64,000 bases of DNA, taken from Serripes groenlandicus. Taxonomy: Eukaryota > Mollusca > Bivalvia > Cardiida > Cardiidae. The notes under the pieces are model-generated. The model did not search any database. It was given only the letters and a program-made list of their open reading frames with translations, and was not told the origin of the DNA. The DNA lies in the NCBI GenBank assembly GCA_031761405.1, contig JASEVX010000035.1, positions 1,501,084 through 1,565,083 on the forward strand. The letters run 5' to 3'. Positions 23,735 to 34,349 of this stretch are shown in pieces (the first letter of the stretch is position 1; each line of letters opens with the position of its first letter). A program made the translations under genes and the position numbers.

Positions 23735-23960
23735 TTTTGTAACACGGCGTTCCCAGGGTAATACCGGTATTGCTGGTCCAGTTATCCTGATACCAGCGAT
23801 TCATTCGTAATGCTTAACCTACAATGATGAGCGCCAATGAGGGAAAGCCATAACTACCATTTTGAAAGTGTTAAGTATGACCCAAACGGGGATTGAACCC
23901 GCAACTCCCGCACCCGAGGCGGACGCTTTACTTCAACACAGCCGATGTGCTAATAAAGAA
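23735..23960 (-). mobile_element. SINE-A, minus orientation, truncated
   Basis: In reverse complement the head reads CCGCCTCGGGTGCGGGAG, the B box GGTTCAATCCCC, and then the core with TGGTATCAGGATAACTGGACC. The 3' tail is missing. Confidence 0.75.
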
Positions 23961-24001
23961 CTCTCAGGGGATTGCGTTTCATAAACACCCGTTTATATAA
24001 T

Positions 24002-24077
24002 ACAACACGGGAGAAACAACTAGATATCACGGGATGTAACGAGGTATACCGAGATATAACGGGATACAACGAGATAT
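24002..24077 (+). repeat. 76-bp direct repeat, left copy
   Basis: Identical over all 76 bases to 27118-27193. It begins ACAACACGGGAGAAACAACT and ends ACAACGAGATAT. The pair flanks the DIRS-like element precisely. The right copy continues into a satellite of related short units. Confidence 0.9.
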
Positions 24078-24298
24078 GTGTAATTAAGATTTAATTGTAT
24101 TTAAACGAATGGTCAATAGCCGCTCCCTGCTTGGTGCCCCTTGCAGGGGGTCACGTGACTATGCCGGGCTTATCAGCGCTATTGTCCGGCGTGGGCATTC
24201 TTCGCGCGCCAAGCAGCTGAGCAACTTGAATTTGTGTGTAATGGATTATTTGTTATTTTGGACTATTTAAGTGATTGTTAGTGAAGATAAAGTGAACA

Positions 24299-25285
24299 AT
24301 GGAGGAAGAAAACGTTCCCCAAAGCGGGTTTAACTTTGATACGTGGGCCACAGACATTAAACTACCGAGGAAAGTGATGCAAACCTTACGCCAAGAGGAG
24401 TTGATAACTAAAGAAGCATTGACACTTGTTAGTGAATCGGACTTAAGAACCATAGGGTTACCGCTTGGCTCAATCAAAGTTCTTCTTCAGGAAGTAAAGC
24501 TGTGGAGAAGTGAGAACACTCAACCCGAACTTCAGGCGGAAGCTACAGTAGCAGCAGGCACGTCCAACGCGATCACACTAGATAGCGCTGGTAGGTTATT
24601 TGACGATTTATTAGCTACCGGCATCCCACGACTGGAGACTGCCCATCCCCAAACGAACGCGGAAATCCCTTTTATGGATCCGCGGTCAATCCTTACACTG
24701 AAGGCTCAGTCGCGGAAAACTGTCCACATAACTCAGTTTTTATCCGAAAATTCCAGACGACGCCGCCAAAACAGACGCAAGGAGTACGTGCTACGGTCCG
24801 ATGCGGAGGAGACCTTGGTTTTGAAAACCGAGGAGGAACATCCTTACCTCGGGATCTTGATTGAAGAGTGGGGTGCAGCCAACATGCGCCTTCTTAATCA
24901 TTTGCTAGTCACCAAGGAAATCGAGCGAGGGGACATTGAGTTTTACCTCGCATATACAACGCGGATATTTGAATTCTCCGCAAATTACGAGTGGAACAGT
25001 ATCCTAAATTATGACTGCCATTACCGCGAACTGCAAGCGGAACATCAATTTAAATGGGGTACGTTCTCCCCTCATATGGAACTGCAGCTCCTTATCCCCA
25101 GGCGCACAAAGACAACCCTTACCGCTCCTCCGAGTCAAAACGAAGACTGCAGGATATTCAAAAGCAAAGGGACGTGTCCCTTCGGCACCAAATGCCGGTA
25201 CAGACACGCCAAGTCAACAGAACCGGAAGTTGAGCGAAAGTATTCTACCGGGCCAAAAAACTACCAACCCGATCTACGTCATTAA
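24299..25285 (+). CDS. DIRS-like ORF1 (gag-like, SAM-like and CCCH zinc finger)
   Basis: This 328-residue protein has a clear ATG. Residues 12-58 (from FDTWATDIKLP to LLQEVKLW) look like a SAM-type helical bundle, including the DLRTIGLPLGSIKVLL helix-turn that SAM domains use for self-association. A basic stretch (SRRRRQNRRK) lies near residue 155. Residues 284-303 form a C-x8-C-x5-C-x3-H zinc finger (CRIFKSKGTC, then FGTKCRYRH), an RNA-binding type. The expected role is a nucleocapsid-like protein that binds element RNA. The frame is intact. Near its end lies a -1 slippery heptamer leading into the polymerase frame. Assignment as gag-like is by position and domain content. Confidence 0.75.
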   Translation: MEEENVPQSGFNFDTWATDIKLPRKVMQTLRQEELITKEALTLVSESDLRTIGLPLGSIKVLLQEVKLWRSENTQPELQAEATVAAGTSNAITLDSAGRLFDDLLATGIPRLETAHPQTNAEIPFMDPRSILTLKAQSRKTVHITQFLSENSRRRRQNRRKEYVLRSDAEETLVLKTEEEHPYLGILIEEWGAANMRLLNHLLVTKEIERGDIEFYLAYTTRIFEFSANYEWNSILNYDCHYRELQAEHQFKWGTFSPHMELQLLIPRRTKTTLTAPPSQNEDCRIFKSKGTCPFGTKCRYRHAKSTEPEVERKYSTGPKNYQPDLRH

Positions 25286-26805
25286 TTTTTGACGCGTGGA
25301 AACGAAATCTGTCACCCGATTATCCTGACCGTGAATTTCTGCTGTCGGGCATCAATCATGGATTTCATATCGTGAATACGGAGGAATTGTCACATAGTGT
25401 TGAAATGGAAAATTATTCGTCGGCCACCAATATACAAATGCGCGCGCAAACAGAAACCCAAATCAAGACGGAACTTGAAAACGGGCACTATAAAATTGTC
25501 GACGAAAAGCCGTTCATCATTTCAGCATTAGGGGCAATTCCTAAGAAAAATTCAAAGGTGAGATTAATTCATGATTGCAGTCGGCCACCACGATTTGCTG
25601 TTAACGATTTCGCGCACCCAGAACATTTCAAATATCAATCTATCAAAGACGCAATTAAATTGATAACGCCAAACTGCTATATGGCCAAACTTGATTTGCA
25701 AAATGCATATAGAAGTGTAAAGATTCACCCAACAAATCATAAAGCAACTGGACTAAAATGGAGGTTTAGTACTGATAAAACCTTTACATACATGGTAGAC
25801 ACAAGATTGCCTTTTGGTGCATCCAAATCTCCTATGACATTTCATAGAATAACGCAGGCAGTGCGCGCAATTATGCAACAAAGGGGATATCAAACGTTAA
25901 TTGTCTACCTAGATGATTTTTTCATTGTCGGAAATACCTTCAAAGAATGTCAGCAAACCCTTCATGAACTCATGCGTTTAGTGCGCGAATTAGGATTTCA
26001 AATTAATTACAACAAAATCGAAGGCCCTTCACAGGACCTCACATTCCTTGGCCTTGTGCTGGACTCTGTTAACATGACAATACGTGTACCCGAGACCAAA
26101 ATTCATGAAACACAACTGTTGTTACAAACTATGATAAGTTCAAAGAAAGTTACTAAACGCAATATTCAACAAGTAGTTGGCAAATTAAATTGGTTATCAT
26201 CCTGCATTTATGGTGGCAGATTTCACATGCGAAGACTTATAGACAGTGCAAATAAACTTCAGTATCCTTCGCACCGACAACGAGTTACGCAGGACATGAA
26301 ATTAGACATGTTGTGGTGGTTGGAATTTATGAAAGCGTTCAACGGAACAATGAAGATTATTGACGATAGATCGGCGTTGTCAATTAGTATCGATGCTTGC
26401 AAGACAGCAAGTGGGTCCTTTTATCATGGAGATTTTATTTACATGCCATGGGCCGCAAAGACTGCCTTGTTACCTATAAATTACCTGGAAGTTCTATCTT
26501 TAGAAATAGCGGCCAGAAGATGGTCCCATCTGTGGAAAAACAGATTAGTGTATGTCCATTGCGATAACCTAGCAGCATGTGCAATAATTAATAAAGGCTC
26601 TTCTAAACATCCCATTGTTATGGATTCTCTACGGCGCGTGTTTTGGTTGAGCGCTTACCATAACTTTCGGATAAAAGCTGTGTTCTATCCCGGGAGATAT
26701 AATATTTTGGCTGACAATGTTTCTCGTTTGCATGAACATAATGGTGTTCAACGTTTATATCACAACATGGCCAAAGTTCAATTTTATCATTACAGGTACT
26801 CCTAA
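25234..26805 (+). CDS. DIRS-like reverse transcriptase / RNase H ORF
   Basis: The frame is open from 25234 to the stop at 26805. It has no early ATG, and the first GTG is at 25372. Sequence before that GTG (IFDAWKRNLSPDYPDREFLL) is protein-like, so translation probably enters by -1 frameshift from ORF1 at 25255-25261. Numbering from the GTG, RT motifs are KLDLQNAYRSVKIHP (about 108), LPFGASKSP (about 147) and the active site VYLDDFF (about 177). RNase H residues follow: Asp in SISIDAC (about 341), Glu in YLEVLSLE (about 375), Asp in HCDNLAA (about 397) and the last Asp in ILADNVSR (about 447). All key residues are present. It copies element RNA into DNA. Confidence 0.9.
   Translation, partial: AKVFYRAKKLPTRSTSLIFDAWKRNLSPDYPDREFLLSGINHGFHIVNTEELSHSVEMENYSSATNIQMRAQTETQIKTELENGHYKIVDEKPFIISALGAIPKKNSKVRLIHDCSRPPRFAVNDFAHPEHFKYQSIKDAIKLITPNCYMAKLDLQNAYRSVKIHPTNHKATGLKWRFSTDKTFTYMVDTRLPFGASKSPMTFHRITQAVRAIMQQRGYQTLIVYLDDFFIVGNTFKECQQTLHELMRLVRELGFQINYNKIEGPSQDLTFLGLVLDSVNMTIRVPETKIHETQLLLQTMISSKKVTKRNIQQVVGKLNWLSSCIYGGRFHMRRLIDSANKLQYPSHRQRVTQDMKLDMLWWLEFMKAFNGTMKIIDDRSALSISIDACKTASGSFYHGDFIYMPWAAKTALLPINYLEVLSLEIAARRWSHLWKNRLVYVHCDNLAACAIINKGSSKHPIVMDSLRRVFWLSAYHNFRIKAVFYPGRYNILADNVSRLHEHNGVQRLYHNMAKVQFYHYRYS
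25255..25261 (+). promoter_or_regulatory. Candidate -1 ribosomal frameshift site, A AAA AAC
   Basis: The heptamer AAAAAAC is in exactly the required phase: ORF1 reads CCA AAA AAC TAC. A one-base backward slip moves from the ORF1 frame to the polymerase frame, which is open from 25234. ORF1 itself stops 24 bases later. A weak downstream stem (CGTCA with TGACG, about 25276-25292) could help, but no strong pseudoknot is obvious by eye. Confidence 0.6.
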
Positions 26806-27117
26806 CCTTATCACAGAAGGTGAACTTGATAAAGCTGCGCAGTTCTTCTACAACAACGCATATTCGGCAAATACGAAACGAACGTATATGTCACACAAAA
26901 ACTCTTACATAAACTTTTGCACCCGGTTCGGATACCCTGCTATACCTGCATCTACACAAACATTGTGCCGTTATGCTGCGTTTCTTTCAAAATCGTTGAA
27001 GTTTAACTCTTTAAAACAATATTTGAACATTGTTCGTATATTACACGCTGAATGGAATTTACCCAATCCATTGTCAAACAATTTTATACTTAATTGCACC
27101 TTGCAAGGCATCCGACG
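26717..27117 (+). pseudogene. DIRS-like tyrosine recombinase, N-terminal part only
   Basis: The frame begins at an ATG overlapping the end of the polymerase ORF by 89 bases. The protein contains ELDKAAQFFYNNAYSANTKR, then SYINFCTRFG, LCRYAAFLSKSL and YLNIVRILHAEWNLPNPL. This is the core-binding (SAM-like) domain of phage-integrase-type recombinases as found in DIRS elements. At 27118 the frame runs into the 76-bp repeat and stops at 27139 after six non-homologous codons. The catalytic domain with the R-H-R-Y residues is missing, so the recombinase is inactive. The truncation coincides to the base with the start of the right direct repeat. Confidence 0.85.
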
Positions 27118-27193
27118 ACAACACGGGAGAAACAACTAGATATCACGGGATGTAACGAGGTATACCGAGATATAACGGGATACAACGAGATAT
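27118..27193 (+). repeat. 76-bp direct repeat, right copy
   Basis: Perfect copy of 24002-24077, starting exactly where the recombinase ORF is broken. Confidence 0.9.
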
Positions 27194-27352
27194 CACGAAA
27201 TATAACGAGATATTACGATACACAACGAGATACAATGAGATATAACGAGATGCAACGAGAAATAACGAGAAACAACGAAATATAACGAGATACCACGATA
27301 TATAACGAGATACAACGAGATATAACGAGATACAGCGAGATAATACGATAGC
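27118..27352. repeat. Short-unit satellite, AACGAGATAT-like
   Basis: About 235 bp of degenerate decamer-type units (ATAACGAGAT, ACAACGAGAT, AAATAACGAG). The array abruptly ends in ordinary sequence at about 27350. The left side of the DIRS-like element retains only the first 76 bases. Confidence 0.8.
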
Positions 27353-28540
27353 TATTTTCGCCTTACATGGCTCATATCTAACACATTGACCTACTTTACA
27401 TGTTGGAGATACCCTTTTATGACAATGAATTAGTGTGTTTCTTCTCTATTAGTTGAGATAACTGAGAAATATTATCCATTGAGTTTACAGTGTACACTGG
27501 CGACATTAAAGCGCTATCTTTCAAGGGAAATGAGCCAAAACCACGCGAGATTTTAATTACTTCTGCCTGATTATCATAACGATAGTGAAACTGGAAAAAA
27601 GGTCACTAGTCTGCATTAACGTTCACTAGGGTTTCCCCAGAGGTTAATGTACTTCCGATAAACGGATTATACATGACACACCGAAAACGCGAATGTTGGG
27701 ACTGCGTGTTTCCAAATAGTTTGTATATTTGACGTCATTACCCTTGTTTGATTTAGTTTTTATAATGAAACGTGTTTTCAAGTGTGCTATATAACACATT
27801 GATTTACATTGGCTTGAAAACAACCAAGGGTCAATTAAATGGAGTTGTATCAGTTAATAGTTATTTGCGGTTGTTATTTATTTTCTGAAGAGAATCCTTG
27901 TATCTTTATCCCTTTTCCTAGTACATACATTTTGGCAGAATAACGAGTTTTGAAAACATTTTGGCAAAAATAAAAATAAATCATAACGAGTAGTTCCCCT
28001 TTTAACCATGATATATTCACATGCATGAAGATATTGAACCATTCCATTTATCTTATAAAGAGTTTTCAAATTTTGTCAAAAACAAAAAGTTTGAAAAGAC
28101 GTTTGCTGCAGAGATTTTGCTTATGTGGGAAAGGATTAAAACTCTCAAACTTAACTCAAACATATTCATTCGTCATATGGCCACCGGCCAAAACACAATA
28201 CACATCATAATCATAACAAACAGGTAATTGACATACATTTATAACACGTTATAAAAGTGACTTTCGTCTTTCTCGTGAGTAAAAAATATACATTATTCTT
28301 TTTTGGCTTAAAATTGATATGAAAGCTTAACTTTGAGCTACTGTAAAATTGTTCGAGCCATGTCTGTACATATTGGTCTTTTAATCTTTATAGATATACA
28401 TAATTCATTGGTAACACATTGATCATTCCACGCATATCCAAAACCGTTTTTTATTAAGATTGGTTTGAATTTCAGGGATACTACCCGAATCTGACGATAC
28501 GGTCGATCCATATTATATGAAATCATCGTTTGAAGCATAT
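27353..28540. other. Unassigned AT-rich DNA
   Basis: No gene or repeat recognised. The overlapping short frames around 28021-28227 show no features. Confidence 0.4.
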
Positions 28541-28544
28541 TGCT

Positions 28545-28812
28545 GAGAACTCATTTGTAGGAAGTTTTAATTTAAAAACAACAAACAGTTCTGGTGGTTC
28601 TGAAACTTTCTCAAACAATACTCCACAGACTTTCCAAGCAACTGGCTCGTTTTCCACATATACTGTTAAATAACCCATCGGTGGTAAACGAATGATGCAT
28701 GTCGCAGTGACTTTGGTCAAACGTCGGAAAAAATGATGGTCGAGCTGGTGTTCGAACTCAAAACCCCTGCATATGCAACCCGTGTCGCTACCGACTGAGC
28801 TACCGGGACTCG
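28545..28812 (-). mobile_element. SINE-B, minus orientation
   Basis: In reverse complement the tRNA-like head is CCCGGTAGCTCAGTCGGTAGC, the B box GAGTTCGAACACCAGC, and the body has CCGACGTTTGACCAAAGTCA and GCGACATGCATCATTCG. These match SINE-B at 32111-32416. It resembles a tRNA gene in its first 75 bases but has no paired acceptor stem. Confidence 0.75.
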
Positions 28813-28959
28813 GTAGATATAGAATAAAGTTATCAAGTAACGCTAACCGTAGATCCTTGAAAGATAACTAGTGATTGCAAAGTTTGATTCTCATGTCGGC
28901 CGTTGTTTCGGATGATTGAAAAAAAAGAAAAATTGTGACTAGTGTGTTTCATTCGTTTG

Positions 28960-29100
28960 AAACCATTCGGCCATTAGGCTATGTAAGATTCTGTGTGAAG
29001 CATGGGAATAATGTTTTGTGGACTACTGGTACGATTAACCTAGTATGAAGCAATTGGTTAGGTGAACTGGCCACAATAATGTTATTGTAACACTATATAA
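28960..29100 (+). mobile_element. SINE-B, 3' fragment
   Basis: TTAGGCTATGTAAGATTCTGTG, GGACTACTGG and TTAGGTGAACTGGCCACAAT follow the order of the SINE-B 3' half at 32250-32390. The head is missing. Confidence 0.6.
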
Positions 29101-32082
29101 AATCTTTTTAACCTTGTACGAAACAGTTGAATGATGACACATGAACCCCGTATTTACGACGATCATGTTTTGGTATTACCTATTTATTCACAAAGTAAAT
29201 GTTCAATTTATCACAATAACGTTTCCTGTATGAATATATGCACAATGTAGCATGCATGTCAAACCGAACCGATGATCAAGGTCAACTCATCAAACACAAG
29301 TAGGTATAGACGCGGACGGATCAACGCTTGTATCAAATTCGTAGGCATCGTCTTAACAGTATACTGCATCGAGTATACATAGGAGTTAATAGAATCGAAG
29401 TCTTGTTTTAAAATAGTGTTTTAACGATATTCTAGAAAACATTTTCTTCGATAACATCTCACTTGACGAGACCGTAGCCCTTATTAATTCCACATAACAC
29501 TTATCACTTATCTACAGTGATGTATGAGTGATGCGATAAACTGTGCGGTATTTGATAATCACGCTTTTTATTTTTAGCTAATATCGTCTATGTGAGGTGA
29601 GATAACGTACGTACATGAATCAATATTATCGATTTCCTTGTATAAATACATAACATAATTGAGCGTGTATATCACTGATGATCTGTAACTGTATTTAGAG
29701 ACTTGCAGTATGTCAGTACAGTTACGGAGTATCGTTCTATTAAAATGCATTAGTAGAATCATGTTCTGTTAAAGTACGTTGCTTTCAAAAGTACATCATA
29801 CCTCCTGAAGTCCATAGCAATTCTGAAATAGTAATGGCTGCGTTCGGAGACGCAATAGCTACATAGTGTACAAGCTGTAGCTTCGGACTGTTCGAACGAG
29901 ACCATCGATATAATTAAATGTATGTGTATGTATGTGTATAGACTCCATGACAAACTGATAAGAATACATGAACTTACTTTCATTGACATAACCTTTATAA
30001 TACATGTATGCTATACATTTGTACACATGTCACTTTTATAAAAGATTTACTTACTTACTGACTTACTTGTAATTAACTTATAAGTTTATGTTTCACAATA
30101 AAATCAGTTCTTTATCCATATGTCGGCCCGTCTTTCAAGCTGGACTCAACCTATAGTGTGATCATTGTAAAACATAACCTGGAGAAAGCATGCAACCGAA
30201 ATATTGATACGAGTGATTTTATTGTGAAACATAGAGAATTCCCTACGGAATTTAACTTTTAGATATACTATAAGTTTAGAATAGACAGTTCAAGTGAAGG
30301 TATTATCACCTCCATCAAATATATATGCTTCGCTCATTCCATTATATAAATTGGCTCATTACGTGATTTCTTTTTATGAAATCTGATTGTAAAGATATAG
30401 AGATCTTAGAGATAATTTTTTAAGTATTGTCTATAGATAATTTTGATCCACTTAAGCAAATGTCTCGGCAATTGAAATAAGCTTTAACTGAGAATGGAAT
30501 ATATAATGGATCATGGTTTGATAGTAACAACAGGCACATTCCTGTTAAATGTATTACTCTATTAAAAAGACATGAATATAATTTAAAAGATTAATACCGT
30601 CCAAAAGGTGCAAAGAAAGAACCAGATATTTTAACCGGCCTTATACTTATTGTTCAAACAATTTCAAGAGAAAGAAAACTAACAATTTCGTAAAAAATAT
30701 GTAGTACCAGTTACCCTTTGATCTGAATTATCGAATGACGCATCACTTAAATACCTCCTTGCGCATAAGAATCTGATGGCGCGACTTTGAAATTCAATAC
30801 AGTTAATGACTTGATTTCAACTACGGCGATCCGAAATCTTATAATTGATTAGTGGTCCCTTTCCATGAGAAAATTTACCTTGAATAGGTTCTAAAACTGA
30901 ACTAAAGCTACTCAGTAAAACCCAAGATTAACATCCTCCAGTTAGTCTGGATTACTTGCCCCTTTCACTATGTAACGGTAATATTTGCAATATAGTACGC
31001 AGGGAAACAGACTATCTCCCAGTTTGCACGATTTGTCAAGTTAGTCTCGCATTTCTTGGAAACTGAAACACGTGAACATTGGAATAACCAGTACGTCTGT
31101 ATCTGTGACGTTAATGTCACTTACATTGTATGCCTGCAATTTCAAAGGTTATTTCTTATTTGTTGCAGCCTCAGGCGTTCCTAATATATGTCTACGTCCT
31201 TCTAGATAACATTTCATATTGCACGACATCGACAAAAGTATTCCCTAAGTTATGTAAGGGTGTAATTGATTACATCTTTAATAGTGTATATCTCAATCAA
31301 CATGTTCATATGGTTCTTGCAAGTAGAGTCACGGGGTCTGTTGGTGGTTTTATTTCATAATATATAACTGTATTAGCCTCGTAAATTGGTATGGGTAGGT
31401 CGTGGCCATCCTCCCCAATACCTTACAATGAATATGTAATTAGTAGTATATATAAATGTGTTAGTATATATAATTGTTTAAAGCACACTCATGTAATAAA
31501 CATAAGTTGAGTAACTGTTGATCAACGTGTACAGTCTCTCTCAAGATGTTGTATGCATTTCACAAACATGTACTATAGCACTTCAGTATGTCAGGCCATT
31601 CCCACACGCTGTGGGTAATCACACAAAGTGTTTTCTGCCATAAAATAAATTGATGTTTCCCATCGGTGTTAATTCCTTTAATACACTCTTACCGTTTTAT
31701 AGGAGGTTAATTCAACAAATCAGATACCATGAATGTGCGAAAGTGTATCGAGAACCTTACCGCAGTGGAAACTTGTAATTGATTCGACACGTAGTAGAAT
31801 TTCACAAGCATTCTAAGTGTTATCTAACTCTGCAACAAAATGCATCCTATGTATGAATTCCCGCAATCTATACCCATATAATATCAATATAATATCAATT
31901 CGAAGCCGTCTTCCTTTATGTTTGAAGAATAAGAATGCGAAGGATATTCAGAGCCGTAGAGTTCGTCCTTGTTATGTAGAATACCGTAAACAAATCGAGT
32001 GAACCGAAATGGCGTCCGGTCTGATGGTTTGTAATTACATCCATGTTGTATCGTTTTATCCAGATCGGGAGTCAACTATTGC
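29101..32082. other. Long unassigned stretch with one inverted repeat
   Basis: Nearly 3 kb without a recognised gene. The only structure I can support is a perfect 20-bp inverted repeat, 30087-30106 against 30214-30233 (TATGTTTCACAATAAAATCA and its complement), around a 107-bp spacer. A 21-base phrase near 31398-31419 (TGGCCATCCTCCCCAATAC) recurs inverted near 807-826. Confidence 0.45.
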
Positions 32083-32110
32083 ATTTTAATCCGTCGTGTT
32101 TGATTTGCGC
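32083..32110. repeat. Dispersed repeat R, copy 3, left part
   Basis: TTTTAATCCGTCGTGTTTGA matches repeat R. The match is interrupted by a SINE-B insertion and resumes at 32429 (ATGACAATCTGTTTGTATTT). Confidence 0.65.
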
Positions 32111-32416
32111 CTGATGTCGAGTCCAGGTAGCTCTTTCGGTAACGACGCGGACTGTCAAACCAGGGCTTGTGAGTTCGAATCCCGGTTCGGCCAACTTTCG
32201 TTCCGACGTTTGACCAAAAGTCAATGCGACATGCGTCATTCATCTTCCACCAATGGGCTAAGGCTATGTGGAAAAGCATCCAGTTGCTTTGAAAGATTGT
32301 GTGTGGAGTACTGGTGATGGGAAACCAGGAAACACATTAGTAGGTGAACTGGCCGCCGTGATATAACTGAGAAATTGTTAAAAACGGCGGTATACCCCAA
32401 TCAATAAATCAATCAA
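32111..32416 (+). mobile_element. SINE-B, full copy with target site duplication
   Basis: The head has an A-box-like GGTAGCTCTTTCGGTAACG and a B box GAGTTCGAATCCCGG. The body holds CCGACGTTTGACCAAAAGTCA and GGTGAACTGGCCGCCGTGAT, and the 3' end is (AATC)n. It is flanked by 12-bp direct repeats TTTGATTTGCGC (32099-32110) and TTTGTTTTGCGC (32417-32428), which differ at one base, and it splits a copy of repeat R. This is the signature of LINE-driven insertion. Confidence 0.85.
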
Positions 32417-32480
32417 TTTGTTTTGCGCATGACAATCTGTTTGTATTTGCTCCGTAAAAATGTGTTGGTTTATAACAAAT

Positions 32481-33997
32481 ATGTATTACTACATTTGACA
32501 TAAATACGGTAAGTTTTTCCCTCAAATGTAAATCTCAATTTATTCGCGATAGATTATATTTCGTTAATATTCGCGAAATGATTTCCTCACGGACACATAT
32601 GCATCGCGAATAATGTCTGTGATTTTTAGACATCCGAAAATATGCTATTTTAGTCGATTTGATGATTAAAAGTATGTTATAATTCTGCAGTTAGGGTCTT
32701 CACTAAGTTGTAACGGGTAAACTGCATTCTACCTTGAGTGTTGACAACTTGGGACCAACCAGATAAGGAACATCATTGTTATAAAAATTTGTATATATAG
32801 CAATTTATGGAATCAGAGTGTTCAATACTTCTATTCTAATGGTCGTCGATTCATTCATATATGTTGATAGTTTCAATAATTGTGTGGTATTTGTTCAAGC
32901 CATTATGTCAAAAAAAAAAATTGTATAAGTGTAATACGAGGGTCAGTCGTAAAGTTCTCGGACTCTGAGTATCATTTCGATACTACTTGTTTTAAAACCA
33001 AAATAAACCAAACGTTGGAAAGATATATATTTACTGAAGTGATGTAGCAAATTTTACAGAAAACAACCAGCGTACCATTAAATAACAACACATTGTTACA
33101 CATAACCATCAACCCCACGGAGCACTGTGTACACTTAACGCGACGTCACATCTAACGTCAGGCATTTTCAAAGTATTCAACACATGTCTGGTGTCTCTCC
33201 CTCCATTTATCGAACACACTTTATTGTTCAGTTCAGCTGTTAACATGTTATGAACCGTTACGTGGCTCAAAGCCTATGATGATGCGATTTCGCAACCGTC
33301 TTTTGTCTGTTGTCGGAAACTTTGCGTACTTAGGGCAACACTATATACAATTAAATTCTGACTCGTCGGCTTTACATAGTTTACAAAGACGATTTCTTTT
33401 TATCTATACCAGTTTCAATTTAGAGAGAACGGGAGCTCAATCTAATTTTGCTTAACTGTTTTCTCAGATTATCATTTGGAATCTTTTGAACATGACCAAT
33501 TTAGAAGTGTGATTTAAATAACAATACAAATCTTGTATGAACCGTTCTCATAATTTGCTTTTTAAATCATTGGACGGTGGCGATTTTTGACGAAGCAGAT
33601 GTCCCAAATTCATGAGTACACGATTTAAAAGCTTTTTTTTTTTTACGAAATTCGCGAAATTTGGTTCTCACAAATTCAAAGTGTTTTAGATTAGATTCAT
33701 GGCGTTCTGTTCAGTCAACGATCTGTTGATTGTGCTAAGGGAGTGATTCTTCATTTAAATATTACAAACAACTTAATCTTGAACTCAGCTAGAGTGTGAT
33801 GTATCGATGATAATGAATTAGGCACTTTATGGCAACCTTGAAATGATAACGTCTCAAAATATCACCGGAAGGGAGACTTTTACCACCGTCGATAATTAAG
33901 TATAATGTATTTAGTCTACAGTGATAACGATTCACTGATAAAATGCCGACGTGAGGATATCTTTATTTGAGTTTAAACCCTTAATCTGCGGAATTCC
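32481..33997. other. Unassigned DNA
   Basis: No gene supported. A phrase near 32936 (TACGAGGGTCAGTCGTAAAG) recalls the ends of mariner-like elements, but no matching end or transposase was found. Confidence 0.4.
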
Positions 33998-34206
33998 TTA
34001 ACCCTCTCCCACATACAACAACAAATCTGCAGCAGACGAATTCGAAATCATCTATATAAATGAAAGTATGATTATTGCAATAATTGAAAACTTTAAGACA
34101 AAAGGAGAAATTGCTCTTCATGGGCAATTTCCCCTTTTGTTACAATGTTTTCAAAAGCCAACTGCTGAGTAGCGTATTAAAGCTTCTGTATGTTGGAAAG
34201 GGCTAA
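33998..34206. mobile_element. Foldback MITE family P, best copy
   Basis: The left arm holds CCCACATACAACAACAAATCT, GCAGCAGACGA and AAAAGGAGAAATTGCTC. The right arm holds GCAATTTCCCCTTTTGTTAC, GTTTTCAAAAG and TTCTGTATGTTGGAAAGGG, the approximate reverse complement. Degraded family members occur at about 34350-34535, 35525-35700, 37235-37470, 54310-54660, 54890-55190 and 60285-60350. Confidence 0.65.
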
Positions 34207-34349
34207 AATGATATAATTACCCCTGATTTGAGAAACGTTCGTAGGAATTCATTGACAGATTGTTGCTACATACATGTATTGACACATTTAGAACATTGTT
34301 GGACTTCACACACATGTTAAAAGTATTGTTCAAGTAGTGTATAACATAC

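Larger units (their letters stand above)
24078..27117 (+). mobile_element. DIRS-like tyrosine-recombinase retrotransposon, 3' truncated
   Basis: The order is a 221-bp leader, a gag-like ORF (24299-25285), reverse transcriptase/RNase H (25234-26805) and a tyrosine recombinase ORF (26717 to the junction at 27117). The three ORFs overlap in different frames, as in DIRS1-type elements, and there is no aspartic protease or DDE integrase. The recombinase loses its catalytic half at the 27117/27118 junction. No terminal inverted or split repeats of the usual DIRS/PAT type are visible unless the 76-bp repeats are taken as such. The copy cannot move by itself. Confidence 0.85.

Noticed and set aside
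25004..25292. Additional open frames overlapping DIRS ORF1 (plus 25011-25292, minus 25004-25207)
   Set aside because: Shadow frames of ORF1; only the part after 25234 in the -1 frame is meaningful, as the polymerase entry.
28735..28812. Possible tRNA gene on the minus strand, and similar heads at 32111, 35757, 59674 and 63434
   Set aside because: A and B boxes are present but acceptor arms do not pair, and each runs into a SINE body; they are SINE heads.
32930..33350. Mariner-like element starting TACGAGGGTCAGTCG
   Set aside because: No matching inverted end and no readable transposase motif were found; the similarity is too short to call.
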